Shown: piece after piece, positions 1 through 11,700 of the stretch
Layout: each line of letters begins with the position of its first letter
Position numbering within the stretch: position 1 is the stretch's first letter
Origin: Cheilinus undulatus
Taxonomy: Eukaryota; Chordata; Actinopteri; Labriformes; Labridae
Direction of reading: 5' to 3'
Length of the DNA stretch: 64,000 nt
Assembly (NCBI RefSeq): GCF_018320785.1
Contig: NC_054876.1
Span: forward strand, 20,110,212 to 20,174,211
Made by a program: the position numbers and the translations under genes
Notes under the pieces: generated by a model
What the model saw: only the letters and a program-made list of their open reading frames with translations
The model's database searches: none
What the model was told of the DNA's origin: nothing

Positions 1-854
1 GGCTGAGGTGTGCTGGCGTCGGGGTGGTGTCAAACAGGAAGGAATCATCCGGCGAGGAGGACAGTCTCGAAGGCTGGAAGCCATCAGTCTATTATGTGAT
101 GCTGATCCTGGGTGTGGCATCGATAGTGATCGCATGCAGCGCCTCAACGCTGTACAGCTCCATGGAGAACTGGAGCTACGTGGACTCTCTCTACTTCTGT
201 TTTGTGGCCTTCAGCACCATCGGTTTCGGTGACCTAGTGAGCAGTCAGAGGCAGCAGTATGAGTCTCAGGAGGCATACCGCCTCGGGAACTGCCTTTTCA
301 TTTTAATGGGGGTGTGCTGTATCTACTCCCTTTTCAATGTCATTTCTATTATCATAAAGCAGACTCTCAACTGGATTGTTGGTAAACTGGTTTGCCCAAG
401 TCAACATCAGACTTGCTCCTGCTCTGCTCAGGGCTGCTGGAGGATCTGCTGCCCATGCCTCCACAAGAAAAAACACAACCAGAGACGTTTGCCTGCACAC
501 CTCAGACAGAAACGCTTAAAACGCAACACTGTACAGCCTATCTCCTCCCACTGCCCCCCAGGACGAAACCGCTACACCGAGGGCTCTGTGGAGACCGTGT
601 GTGACAGTGAGACGGAGGCAGGAGCAGGGAATGATGGGGTTTGCGTTGGCCGTCGTATGTCAGGAGAGATGATCTCTGTCAATGAATTCATGGTGTCTAA
701 TAAGGTTTCTCTGGCGCTGCTGCAGAAGCAGCTCAGTGAAACAGCTCATCAGGGTCCACGGCAGAGCTACAGACATCAGAATGGATTCTCTGGTGGGGTG
801 GGGGCTTTGGCTGTTATGAATAATCGCCTACAGGAGACAAGTGTGGATAGGTAG
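1..854 (+). CDS. kcnk12l: THIK-type two-pore potassium channel (KCNK12/13 group), C-terminal part
   Basis: Partial gene cut by the left edge; the reading frame starts at base 3 and is open to TAG at 852-854. It encodes the second half of a K2P channel, which makes background K+ leak current at the plasma membrane as a dimer. Visible in order: the WKPSVYY entry to the third membrane helix, the second pore loop with selectivity motif STIGFGDL, the fourth helix (FILMGVCCIYSLFNVISIII), then a long Cys- and basic-rich cytoplasmic tail. The tail holds the family blocks SGEMIS, LLQKQLSE and GGVGA...MNNRL near the C-terminus. Within this piece the frame is intronless, as expected for the large last exon of KCNK12/13. 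SNKVSLALLQKQLSETA favours KCNK12, while SGEMIS and PSVYYVMLIL favour KCNK13. I therefore use the teleost kcnk12-like name with reserve. The family call is certain; the paralogue is not. The gene is tail-to-tail with the phosphatase at 5702-14574. Confidence 0.93.
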   Translation, partial: LRCAGVGVVSNRKESSGEEDSLEGWKPSVYYVMLILGVASIVIACSASTLYSSMENWSYVDSLYFCFVAFSTIGFGDLVSSQRQQYESQEAYRLGNCLFILMGVCCIYSLFNVISIIIKQTLNWIVGKLVCPSQHQTCSCSAQGCWRICCPCLHKKKHNQRRLPAHLRQKRLKRNTVQPISSHCPPGRNRYTEGSVETVCDSETEAGAGNDGVCVGRRMSGEMISVNEFMVSNKVSLALLQKQLSETAHQGPRQSYRHQNGFSGGVGALAVMNNRLQETSVDR

Positions 855-1241
855 CACCAAACAGATGTTACTCTTGTGTACACTGCTTTAGCATCTTTAG
901 CAATATACTCGAGTCAGCCAATAATTCATCCTCTTAGTATGACAGAAGCAAACTGTTTCCAATCTGTTTTCTCCAATTAGCAGTTTCTGCTTTCAGTGGA
1001 AGTCTATGCACCTAACAGCAGACCCCAGGAAAGGGTTTGGGATATCAAATAATGACCACATTTTGTTCTGTTTAGAAAAAGACAGCAAAAAGACGAACAC
1101 AGTTTAAAGAATTCAACATGACTGTGAAGAGGGGTCTGATGTCCTGAAGTGATTGGCTCATACAAAAGCAATCAGATGGAAGAAGCAGTGAAGGAGCTCT
1201 TAAAGGGGAACTGCTGATTTAAGAGAGCAGCACACTTTGTC

Positions 1242-1247
1242 AATAAA
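1242..1247 (+). terminator. Candidate poly(A) signal of the THIK channel gene
   Basis: AATAAA about 390 bases after the channel stop codon. It is the first canonical signal on this strand after the stop, so a short 3' UTR would end near 1265. Further AATAAA hexamers near 2246 and 2627 could serve a longer form. Confidence 0.45.
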
Positions 1248-2669
1248 CATGGCTGTATGCGCAGTGGTAGTTGGTTCTAGACAACATGCAGGATTAAATA
1301 CATTATCTACAGTCTTCTCCTAAATTACTAACTGCATATATAAAATATCTGAGATCTTATTTGTATTCAGCAGAGCTTCTCAAGGTGCTCAATAGCACTA
1401 AGAAAGAGATGTTTTAATTTGTTGATTGCTCACAAGTCGCCCATCGTGTTTCATCAATGCAGGTCATTGAAATTCATAGTAATCATGGAAGAGCTCTAAT
1501 CTAGGGTTTTCAATGGAGCACATCTAATCAAACTGGGACCAAAGAGGACGTCCTTATGTCAACAAGTGGTGTGCGGAAAGTTGCTGTCTTATCAACAGAG
1601 CAGAGAAGAACATTCAGGTTCTCCTTGGCCAGCTGGAGGAGATCCTTTACTATGCAAGAAAGGCCATTTTAATCCATTCTGTGTTATCTCCAAAATGATT
1701 CTTACGTCCTTAGAGGTCTCTGCAGACAAAAACCTTTTTTTTTTAACCCTGCTTACAGAAGCCCTGATAGGACACACGTCAACTCATTTCATTTTACTGT
1801 GTTCCTGTGATAACAAGTACATTTTGGTTATTTCTCTTCAGTCAGTTTTAAGAAAGTGATCTCTACAAAGAGAAAGAGATCAAAATGCCAACATTTTGTG
1901 CTGTTCAAGGATGTGCCAACCAGTGGAATTGGAGGGAAAACAACCATTAAGAGCCACTTTTAGTCCTGAAATTAGCAACACATTAAAGCAAAATTGCAAG
2001 AAGCTTAAGAAGAGAAACAGCAGCAAATGTGGATTAAAAACCTCTAATTTCTGGAGGAGTGGAATCAGACAACACTGGTGCATGGTCTTTTTCAACCAAG
2101 CAGTCTAGTTTCAGTGCAGTTAATCATGATATGTCACAGTAAACCCTTATATGGCTCTTGATTCCACAGCCAATGTCTGTCCAGTCTCACTCATTGCAAT
2201 TGGAAATGTGTCTTTTTAGAGATCGGGATTTGGCTCTGCTCAGTAATAAAAGCCAGTCTTGTTGCTTCAAAACGGCTCGTCATTTGTTACCAGTTTGACT
2301 TTTTAAAAGTGTTTAACAACAAAGCATAAGAAAGGGAACTTGTTCTCAAAGCCAGCTCCTTTGGTTTATGTAAAAGGAGAGAGGTGTAACTGTAGACCAT
2401 CAATCTTATAACCAGACCCCATGTCCACTTAGCTATGATTCGTGCCTCATTTTTTAAGAACTGTTACTGTTGCACATTATTCTCATCCTCATTTGCAGTT
2501 GCAGACCACAACTTTAACATTTTAAGATATTTTTTAAAATTCAACTTAACTTATAAAGAAAGTCTGGCAGTTACATTCATAAAATAACCACATTGCAAAC
2601 AGTACAGACTAAGCAGCATTTCATAAATAATAAAGGGCTGATGTCTGTTCTGTCCATTAAATTAAGCTA

Positions 2670-3020
2670 AAGCTTATGAAGCTAAGTCACGCTACCACAA
2701 AACTACATGCGAAACAGGTCTATCCTCAGCAAACGTAGCTTAATTTAACATGCTGTAGCTTTAGCTACCTTAGTTATGTAACAATGTTGCCTACATAGCT
2801 CACGCAGCTAATGTAGCTTTATAATATAGCCATGTAGCTATGTAACTTAAGTAGTTTAATTAGCCTTAGATTTAGCTACATTAGCTATGTAGCTACCTTT
2901 TCTACAAAGCTAACATAGCTTCATTAGCTTTAGTCTTAGCTACATTAGCTATGTCAGCTGTCTGTAGTTTTGTAAGCTTTGTAGATTACGCAGCTAATGT
3001 AGCTACAAGAGCTAAGCTAA
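2670..3020. repeat. Degenerate AGCTA/TAGCTA tract
   Basis: About 350 bases in which the palindromic core AGCT/TAGCTA recurs every 10-20 bases in phrases such as GTAGCTA, TTAGCTA and CATAGCT. It looks like a decayed simple-sequence array. Similar but looser tracts lie at 28.08-28.65 kb and 46.45-46.93 kb. Confidence 0.7.
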
Positions 3021-4397
3021 CTGTGTACCAATGTTTTCGTGGAGAACAATAATTTTTTCCTGTGTGCTGATGGTTAATTAGGCCTTATTAAACGTTTTGT
3101 AATCATATTTTTCTGTTCAGGTTTTTTGACTTTCATCTTTTGGTATTCTAACCCTAACTTTAATGTTTACTCTACCCTTACTGGAAGTTTGGTCCAATTT
3201 CATTTTGAAAGTTTTAACGTTTCCTTTCAAGGGAGATCTCTGGTCTGCAGCAAGACTGTCTTGCATAAAGGAGTCATTATTTTTAACAGGTTTGTCCGTG
3301 ACCAAGATATCATTACTCTGTAATTTATCCCACAATTTATTTTTGGTTAGTGGTACACTGTTACCATTGAAAGCATGTTTATGAACAAACAAGGGAGAAA
3401 AGCTGTTAAAGAGTCAAAGCTAGCCTCTTAGCTCAGTACAAGACTGCTCAGGTCCATTTAGAGCTTGAATGTACTCACTTTCCCATTGCCATTGATTCCT
3501 AACTGTCTTCACTTCCTGTCCCCATCAGACATTCACACATGACTGCAAAGGGCCTATGAGTCAATATTTGGTTTGTCATTAAAACTCCTGAGACTTTATC
3601 CAAAAAATAAAACTGACTGAACTAAAATTAAGAATATGAGTAAGAAGGATATTTCTTATAATAAACATAACCCAAATATAAAGATGAAAGTAAGATAACA
3701 GTTGTACCACTGCTGCTTTCAGCTTAAGGTCCCTGGTTTTATTCTGGTTTGTCCATGGGTGAAGAGGAAACAAAGAACTGTTAACAAAACAAAACATTTG
3801 TTTTCAAGAAAGGTTTTTGTTTATTAGTTTGAATGAATACAAAATTTTTTATTAATGTATCATCTCAAATTTAGTTTACTAGAATCAGCAGTTGAACCTG
3901 TTTTTAGTGATCCAGATCATTTGGCTCAGCTCAGCAAGATGATCCGACTCTTCATTTGGTACTATCTTTGTGTCATTAGATCAGCAAAAATGATCAATGT
4001 TATGACATATTATTGATAGGTGTGCATGTTTTTTACATTTTTACTAATGAATGAATATCATATATAATTATTTTATGGAATGTCCAAAGTGCTTTGCAGG
4101 TCTGATGAATCCTGTTAATTGCCTGGTCTGTATGACACCCACAGTATAAAACTCAGACTCCATATCAAAGTACATGTGCTTGAATATAATGTCATTCCCA
4201 TCCCTGTTGGTTTAACAGTCACGGGGCTGAATATTTGTGTCTGTATAATGTTGAAATGCTTGTCCACTCCAAGCTTCTGGACCTACCTGATTCATTTCCT
4301 CACTCTTAGTACATTCACAGCAATAGAGAGAAAAGAATATCCCCTACCTTAGTTGCCAGTGTGAGAAGAAATATGACAAGTTTTCAGTCAAATATTC

Positions 4398-4403
4398 TTT
4401 ATT
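4398..4403 (-). terminator. Candidate poly(A) signal of ppm1n
   Basis: TTTATT on the plus strand reads AATAAA on the minus strand, about 1.3 kb past the ppm1n stop at 5702. It is plausible as the end of the 3' UTR, but no other evidence supports it. Confidence 0.3.
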
Positions 4404-5701
4404 AGGTTTGGGACAATCATGACTTAACATGTAATGTCTGTACACAGGAAACGACTCACTGAAATAATGTAATAATTCAGATGTAATGTCCTGTTCTGAA
4501 ACTGAACCTCTCCATTGGTGTTTGTTTTCTAAACAATACAAAACACGAATAAGGCATCACAGTACATCATCCAACGTATGGAAAAAACACATTTCACATG
4601 TACTTTGTTGAAGAAAGTCTTAAGAAATATGCTAGCTATACAAAGAAAAATGTATATGTGTAGAACTAACAGTGTGTATGTCAAATTGGTCAATAAATAA
4701 CAATCTTAGGGTATTTTTTTGCCAATTTTGGATAGATGGAGTTGATTTTTTGGTCACAACTCAAAAACGTGCTTTTCAGTTCTTTTTCAAACATATTACC
4801 TAATTTTTCAAGCATCAATCAAACCAAGTCAATCTTATTCTACACTTTAACAAGCTCTTTAAAATCTTCAAAAAGAGTTTATGTGTTGTGTGAAATGTAT
4901 TTTTTCTGGACTTTGAGTCTAGAATAATTAGTGCTTATTTGCTTGTCACCACATGGAAAAAAAGAAACATTTGTGCTCCCATCAGCTGACCAGCTGTTAG
5001 CACTGTTAGCACTCCCTGTTTTAACCAGGCAGATATATACTTTATATGTTCGCTACATGCTAGCTTTGGGCTAGCACTGACACATAAGTCCCTCCTGGAT
5101 AGGAGAGACAAATTTTAATCATCAAAATCATGAAATAACTCTTATACTCTACCCTTATATACTTATTCTTATCATCTTTAAAATATAACACTATATATAT
5201 ATATATTTATACACCAATATTCCTTATTTATCCAACAATAAAGTACAATTTCACAGTAGTTTGTTTTAATCTGGCAGACTTTCATTGACATGATCGTCTG
5301 TTTTATCCGTTCACTGAATATGAGGCAGACGTTTGTTGCTGGATCTGTATCTCTGAGTAAGTTTTACAAAATGTCCTTATTATATAAATATAAAATGTAA
5401 CAGGCTTTAATTAGATCATTTTTGCATTGTATTCATCACAACAAGATGCTGCTTGCTGGCATGATGTAAACAAACACCCTTGTCTGTTAGTAATTTCCCT
5501 TTTTGTTAAATTGCACACGAAGAAAACAGTTTAATATTGACATTAATTACAGCCCCGCCATGGCTCCTTGGAGACAAAAACACAGCTGACCTGATCAGGA
5601 TCCTCCCAGGCCCTTTACAGACATGTCAGAAGGAAAATTATGATCAATATAAATTTTCTAGTTGCGGCGACAACATTTAACAGTTAGCATGGCATTTATG
5701 T

Positions 5702-8700
5702 TTAGTTTTCACTCACATTTGGTACTGTGGGCTTGTGCGTCTCTCTCTGTTGGTAGTAAGCAGAAATGATGCAGTTCCTCCTGTAATAGATAGAAGAGCC
5801 ATCGTGTCAGTTACATTACAGAGTGGCTATACAACCCATTAAATAATCATTTTGTCTCTTACTTGCTCTGTATGCCGCCCCCTGGTGGTAATCCAGGGAT
5901 GACAGTGGATGCAAGGACTGTGAGGACGGACAGCAGGTCAGGGTCCTCCCCTCTGGCACACAGCTCTTCATAAATCTCTATTAGATATTAAAATAAAACC
6001 TTTAATCATGTTTAAAGCTACAGTGAGAGGTTTTAGTCTGTTTATGAAATAGAGTGAAATTAATACTGATGTTTCTATATGACCCTCAAAGGTAAAAGAG
6101 ACCATCAGGCACAAGATTGATTGATATAGTTTATTTAAATGACTGACAGCTGCCAGTAGGTTTGTGTCAGACAAAGTATTCAGCTGCACACAGTCTAAGC
6201 AGTTTTTTCTTTCATTTTTCATGGCAAAGATTCTTGATGTGTGATATATTTGACTGTTAAAAGGAGACAAGAAGAGATTTTTGTTACACAACTTTTTAGT
6301 TTCAAACATTTCACTCAGTTTCCCATGATATCATACACATTTTAACTGTTTGCTAGAGATTTTAAAAAATGGACAGATTAATTATCATGGGAAAGCATGC
6401 CTTGTTATCCTAAGATAAATTGATAAAGAAGTTGAAATCATGAGTAAAGTACCTAAATTAACTAACCTGAAATGGATGGGTTTGGTTCACACATCGATCT
6501 GGGAAAGCTTCAATAGGAAATGTTTGGGAAAAGGCAGAGGCTTTGAAAAAAACTCGGAGTGTGAATGGATAACCGTTCTGTCTGTCATATCTCTTCGGGC
6601 CAATCAGAGCAACAAAACATGTGACTTAGCCGCTATCGAGCTGCGTGTGCACAGCTACCGAGGAATAACGCGAAACGTGGCGACTGTAGACATGAAAGTA
6701 CTCGACTTCTGTCGTGTTTGAAAAGAAAACAACTCCCTGCTGTTCTTTGTTCTTCTTTTAACAAAGAAATCTCATCAAGTTCTGATAAAACTGGTGCTTT
6801 AACAGTATCCACGCTAAGCTCTTCCTCCATAATTGCACCGTCCTCTTGCTGCTGCTCGTATACATCACGACTCGGCTGTGCCTGAAAGTACTGCCCCTAG
6901 TGGCTGATTGGTCCTGTCACTTTCTAATCGGGCCCAAACGGTTCAGATGGGAGCTTTGCAAGATGGATTCACCAGTGAAAAATAAGGAAACGGGCATATC
7001 CATCTGCTTTGCAAGGTTATAAATTAACATGTTACCACAGCAAAGTGGAATAAAAAATTAAATACGTGGATGTATGTCCTCAGTAAGAAGTGAGAACCAC
7101 TGCTTAAAAGTATCTGGCAATTCTTTGAACCTTTGCACACAGCTTCAGAGAACAATTTGAGTAATTCTATTATGATGTGACCAAACTAACTGACAATGAG
7201 CCAGTCATCTCAGTAATTTCTTACCAGTCTAGCTGGACATTCTGAAGATGTCAAACTAAAATTAGCACAAAAAGTAAGGACATTTGTGTTTGGATAACTA
7301 GATAACTTCTTTGTTGTAACAGTGAACCTTGGCAATAACTCTTATACTGTTGGAAAGCCTGTTTATTTCCCTTTTAAATGGTGCCACATTTGTAAGGAAC
7401 ATGCATTTGTGGGATGAGCAGCACAGCTGAGTAGTGGGTTGCACCCTTGAAAAATATGCCAAGTCTTCTCTTCTAATGCCTAATTTTGCTGTTGCTATTG
7501 ACTTATGTTTTGAGCTTCTGGTACCCCCAGCTGCTGCCAATCAGGTGCCTGATTGGCACCTATTATATTCAGTGATGGTACAGATTCTGCCTATGGCAAT
7601 TGGATTACAGAATCAAAGTATGGAGACACAGAGAATGCTATGCAGATTGTTGCCCCGATATAGTAATTTTTGGTGGAGGCAGTGTGATCATGTGGGGCGG
7701 CATCTCCCTCACTGGAAAAACAAGGCTTGTCATCACTGCAGAACTATCTCGATGCAGAAAGATATCGAGATGAGATCCTGCAACCAGTGACAATACCATA
7801 TATCTACAGAAGGGACCGAACTCTTCCTCCAAGATGACAACGTTCGCCCTCGCAGAACAGGGTTTATCAGAGACTACCTCCAGAATTTGGGAATGGAGAG
7901 GATGGAATGGCCTGCCAGCAGTCCTGACCTCAACCCCACTGGACACTTGAAGGATCAGCGTCAGCTTACCAGAGTGACCAGCACACCCACATTGGCAGAA
8001 TTGCAGCAAATGCTGGCACAGTAGTGTGTGACCAGGCTGGTGACCAACATAAAGGGGAGTAGCCAGGCTGATGTGGCTGTGTATGGTTGTTCCACATGCA
8101 ACTGAGGCTCCTGTTTGTCAAATTAATTGTTAAATAGCCAATATGTCTTGTTTCTTCAGACTTCAATGTCCAATCAACCAAAAAAGAGTCAGTGGCAGAA
8201 TAAGATGTTTGGAATTGGTAGAGAAGATCTGGCACTTTTTTCATGGGCACAACCCACATACTCAGCTCTGCTGCTCATCCCACAAATGCATGTTCCTTAC
8301 AAATATGGCACCATTTAAAAGGGAAAAAAACATGCTTTCCAACAGTGTAAGATTTATTGTCAAGAAGCATCGAACAAGAAAGAAATAATCTACCAAAAAC
8401 AAATGTCCTTACTTTTTGTGATAAGTTCATATAATTAAGTTTGATGTTGCTCTGACACAACAGTAGAGAACTTAAGTATTTGGAAAACATCTTTTTAACT
8501 GGGCTAAACAATGATCTTTTTAGTGTCTAATTTAGCGGTGGATGAATAAAGATTTGGTATTCCAGAAAATATTTACTAAATGAAGACATACAGTGCTTAA
8601 AAAAATTATTAGACCACCACCCAAAGTAAGGTTTATGCAACAGCTGCCCTAAATTAACAGCATTGGTAACAATTGGTAAAACCAAAATCATTTTTTATGT

Positions 8701-11700
8701 TTCTGCAATGGTTAATACACCAATATGTAGAAGCTCTTTAACCCAAATGATATTTTTAATGCTAAAATATAATTATTATTGTTATCCATGAATTTTCACA
8801 TTTACTGATTTACAAAAAAACTGAAAAGATAGTAAAGCACATTAATATTTATTGATTAATATGTCAAATTATAGTTATTTACTTGCATTCCTGAACAGAA
8901 AAATGAGTTTAGTGGTTGAATGTTATGCTTGATTAATTTCTGACTTCTCAGAGAAACCCAGTGAGCCGGCTCAAATTTGGATATAAAAAGGTGAATTCAG
9001 TTTGAAATTCCTCATTCCTGTTCAAAATGGTAGAACGTGGAGAGCTCACTGAAAATGAAAGAGTCCGCATTGAAGCACTTCATGATGCTGGATGGTCTCT
9101 GAGACAAATATGACAGGTGGTCTAATAAATTTGTTAAGCAGTGTACATGCATGATGTCTTTTCATGGTCACATCACATGCAGTTGGTGAAAAAACATCAT
9201 AAAGCTGCCAGCCTTATTTATAAGTATCTGAAGACAGATGTGTCAAAAACGAAACTTAAATTATAAAAAAATGTCATTATTTTGTCATCAAACATTTATA
9301 CAACAGGGTGTCCAAGTGCTTGTGATGACAGTACATTACCCCCCTATACTCCTTGTGTGTCATCTTTATCCACATACCTGCTACTTTGGACTCCAGCAGG
9401 TCCTCCAGCTCTGCTTCCTGGTGTAATGCCTCAGCTGACAGCTGGGGGGCTCCAGGGAAACATAGCAGGATGATGCTGATGTTGTCCAGGCTGCCCTGCA
9501 GAGCAGAACAGCGTCAGCAGAGGTGAGTAATGATGGCTGACCTTACAAATGTCAGCACAGCAAACATTATTTCATCCTGGGCGAGCAGATTTAGAAATAG
9601 ATCATTTTCACCTCCAGCTCTGTCACATAGACGCAGCAGAGCAGGAAGAAGTAAGTGGAGTGTGGAAGAAGCTGTGACAGTTTGAGGTCATTGTGGCTGA
9701 AGCCCAGTTATGTAACAGGGGCATGATAGACATGATAGCCAAACAGTGGGGAGTGTGCACGTGTGGCCCGTGTTTATCCTGGTGTGCTCTGATGAGACTC
9801 AAGATAAACAATAAACAACAATTCTTCACTCCTGACTCTCCTCTCTTCCTGAGACTCTGTGGATCCTAACTATAAAACAGGACATGGAGTAACATGGGAA
9901 TATGCTTTATTAAATAATGTTCAGTTCACTAACTGAACTGATGGGTTTTGGATTTCTTGTATAAAAGTATTCTCCACAAAACCTCCTTAATTCTACCAGC
10001 TATGACATTGTGGGCTTGCTGCAATAAAATAATTAGTCTCTATCTTTGGTCTGAAGCTATTCTCTATGCAGCTCATAAGAACGGTACAATGAGCAATTAT
10101 GTGTTCTTGAATATCAACCTTCATCCGTGTGACACTCAGAGTGAGAGTGGCTGAAATGAGTCCTCATTGGACTCAGAATAATCCCATATAACCTGTTCTG
10201 ACACCTCTGCAGTCTATTTTAAGGTGGTCTGTCACACTATCATGTCATGAACAGTGACCAGCAACTGAGATGAGCTATGAACAGAAGTCAGAGCAGTGTT
10301 TTCATTGTTGGTTGGACCTACACTCCATATGAGCATTTGCATAAAGCTTAATGATAATTTTAGCAATATAACTTTAGTTACTTTCAGCACACAACTTTGC
10401 TGTTTGTCCTTATATTCAAGACTCTCATGTAAATTTAGCCCTTTTCAAAATGTGAACCCCTGTCTTAAAACAGGATTACCTTCTTATTGGTAATAGGGCC
10501 GGGCAATTAATCGCAAATTAGATTAAATCGCAATATCACAATTTTCAAATCGCAGAAGATGCAAAATTTCTTTTACCTAAAATTTGTGTCAAAATACTAC
10601 TTTAAAATGTAAAATTTTGGGATGGTGTACAAAAAAATCAGATTTGCTTAATTTTTTAAATGTTTTTCTTTAATACAACAGTTTATATCCAATTTGCAAT
10701 TTAGTTTGTTCTAATATTTTGTAGCTATAGTTTTGAATGAGTTATCTTTGTTTTTGTTGGAAAATACATGAGATGAGGAACTTTAGAAATAATTGCGTAT
10801 TAAACTGCAATTGCAATATTGGGTTAGAAAAAAAAAAACGCAATTAGATTATTTTCCCAAATCATTCAGCCCAAATTGGTAATGTTAACAATGTGGATGG
10901 ACACACTGATGTAAGTGATAAGGAAGGTAATGTTGGAATTCAGAGCAAAGCACTAATGTGCAAGAATGTGAGGGTAAATAAAGTAGAAGAAACTTTAATG
11001 AAAAATAATAAAATAACTGGGAAAAGAGTCAAAAAAAAAAAACAAACTAGTGGCAATAAAAGAGGAAAAATGGGTGACAAGTCGCAGAAAAGTGACAAAA
11101 ATGGTTATATGTAGTAAAAAGAAGGGGTCATATTGGGCAAAAAATTGCAAAAATGTGTTAAAAGTATCAAAAACAAATGGCAAAAATGGACGAGTAGAAA
11201 AAATGTGCCACAAATTGGGCAAAAAATTGGTTAAATTTGGTAAAAAGAAGTTGCAAAATGGACAGATGGCAAAATAAGTGAAAAAATTGATTTTAAAAAG
11301 TTGCTAAGATGAAATTGGTGAAAAGGGCAAATACTTGGTTCAAAGTGGCAAAAAGTGACAAAAATGGGCTTATAGAGCAAAATGGGTTTAAAGGTGTAAA
11401 ATTAAATAGCACAATATATACTAAGAAAAAACAGCAAAAGTTGGTTTAAAGGTGCAGTGTGTAAAACTAAATATCAATATCTAGAAGTGGGTTCTAGATT
11501 GTATTTCCCTGCGGGAAACTGTGGCAAACAGTTGAATTTAATGTGTATCTGTAATGTGAATACAATACAATATTTATTTATCTTTTTTTTTTCTTTTTTT
11601 CCTCTATGTTACCATGGAAACATGTAAAAATCCAAGATGGCGGCATCCATGGAGGGGACCCTCCCTATGTATGAATTAAAGGTTTATTCTGAGTTGTTTT

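Larger units (their letters stand above)
855..5701. other. 3' UTR and convergent intergenic interval
   Basis: Space between the channel stop and the ppm1n stop, which face each other. It should hold both 3' UTRs. Apart from a degenerate AGCTA-rich tract (2670-3020), I see no protein-like frame, RNA gene or recognisable transposon. Short open frames here lack homology and splice context. Confidence 0.6.

Noticed and set aside
11050-11277. Lys-rich small proteins on the plus strand.
   Set aside because: They are artefacts of the degenerate AAAATGG array.
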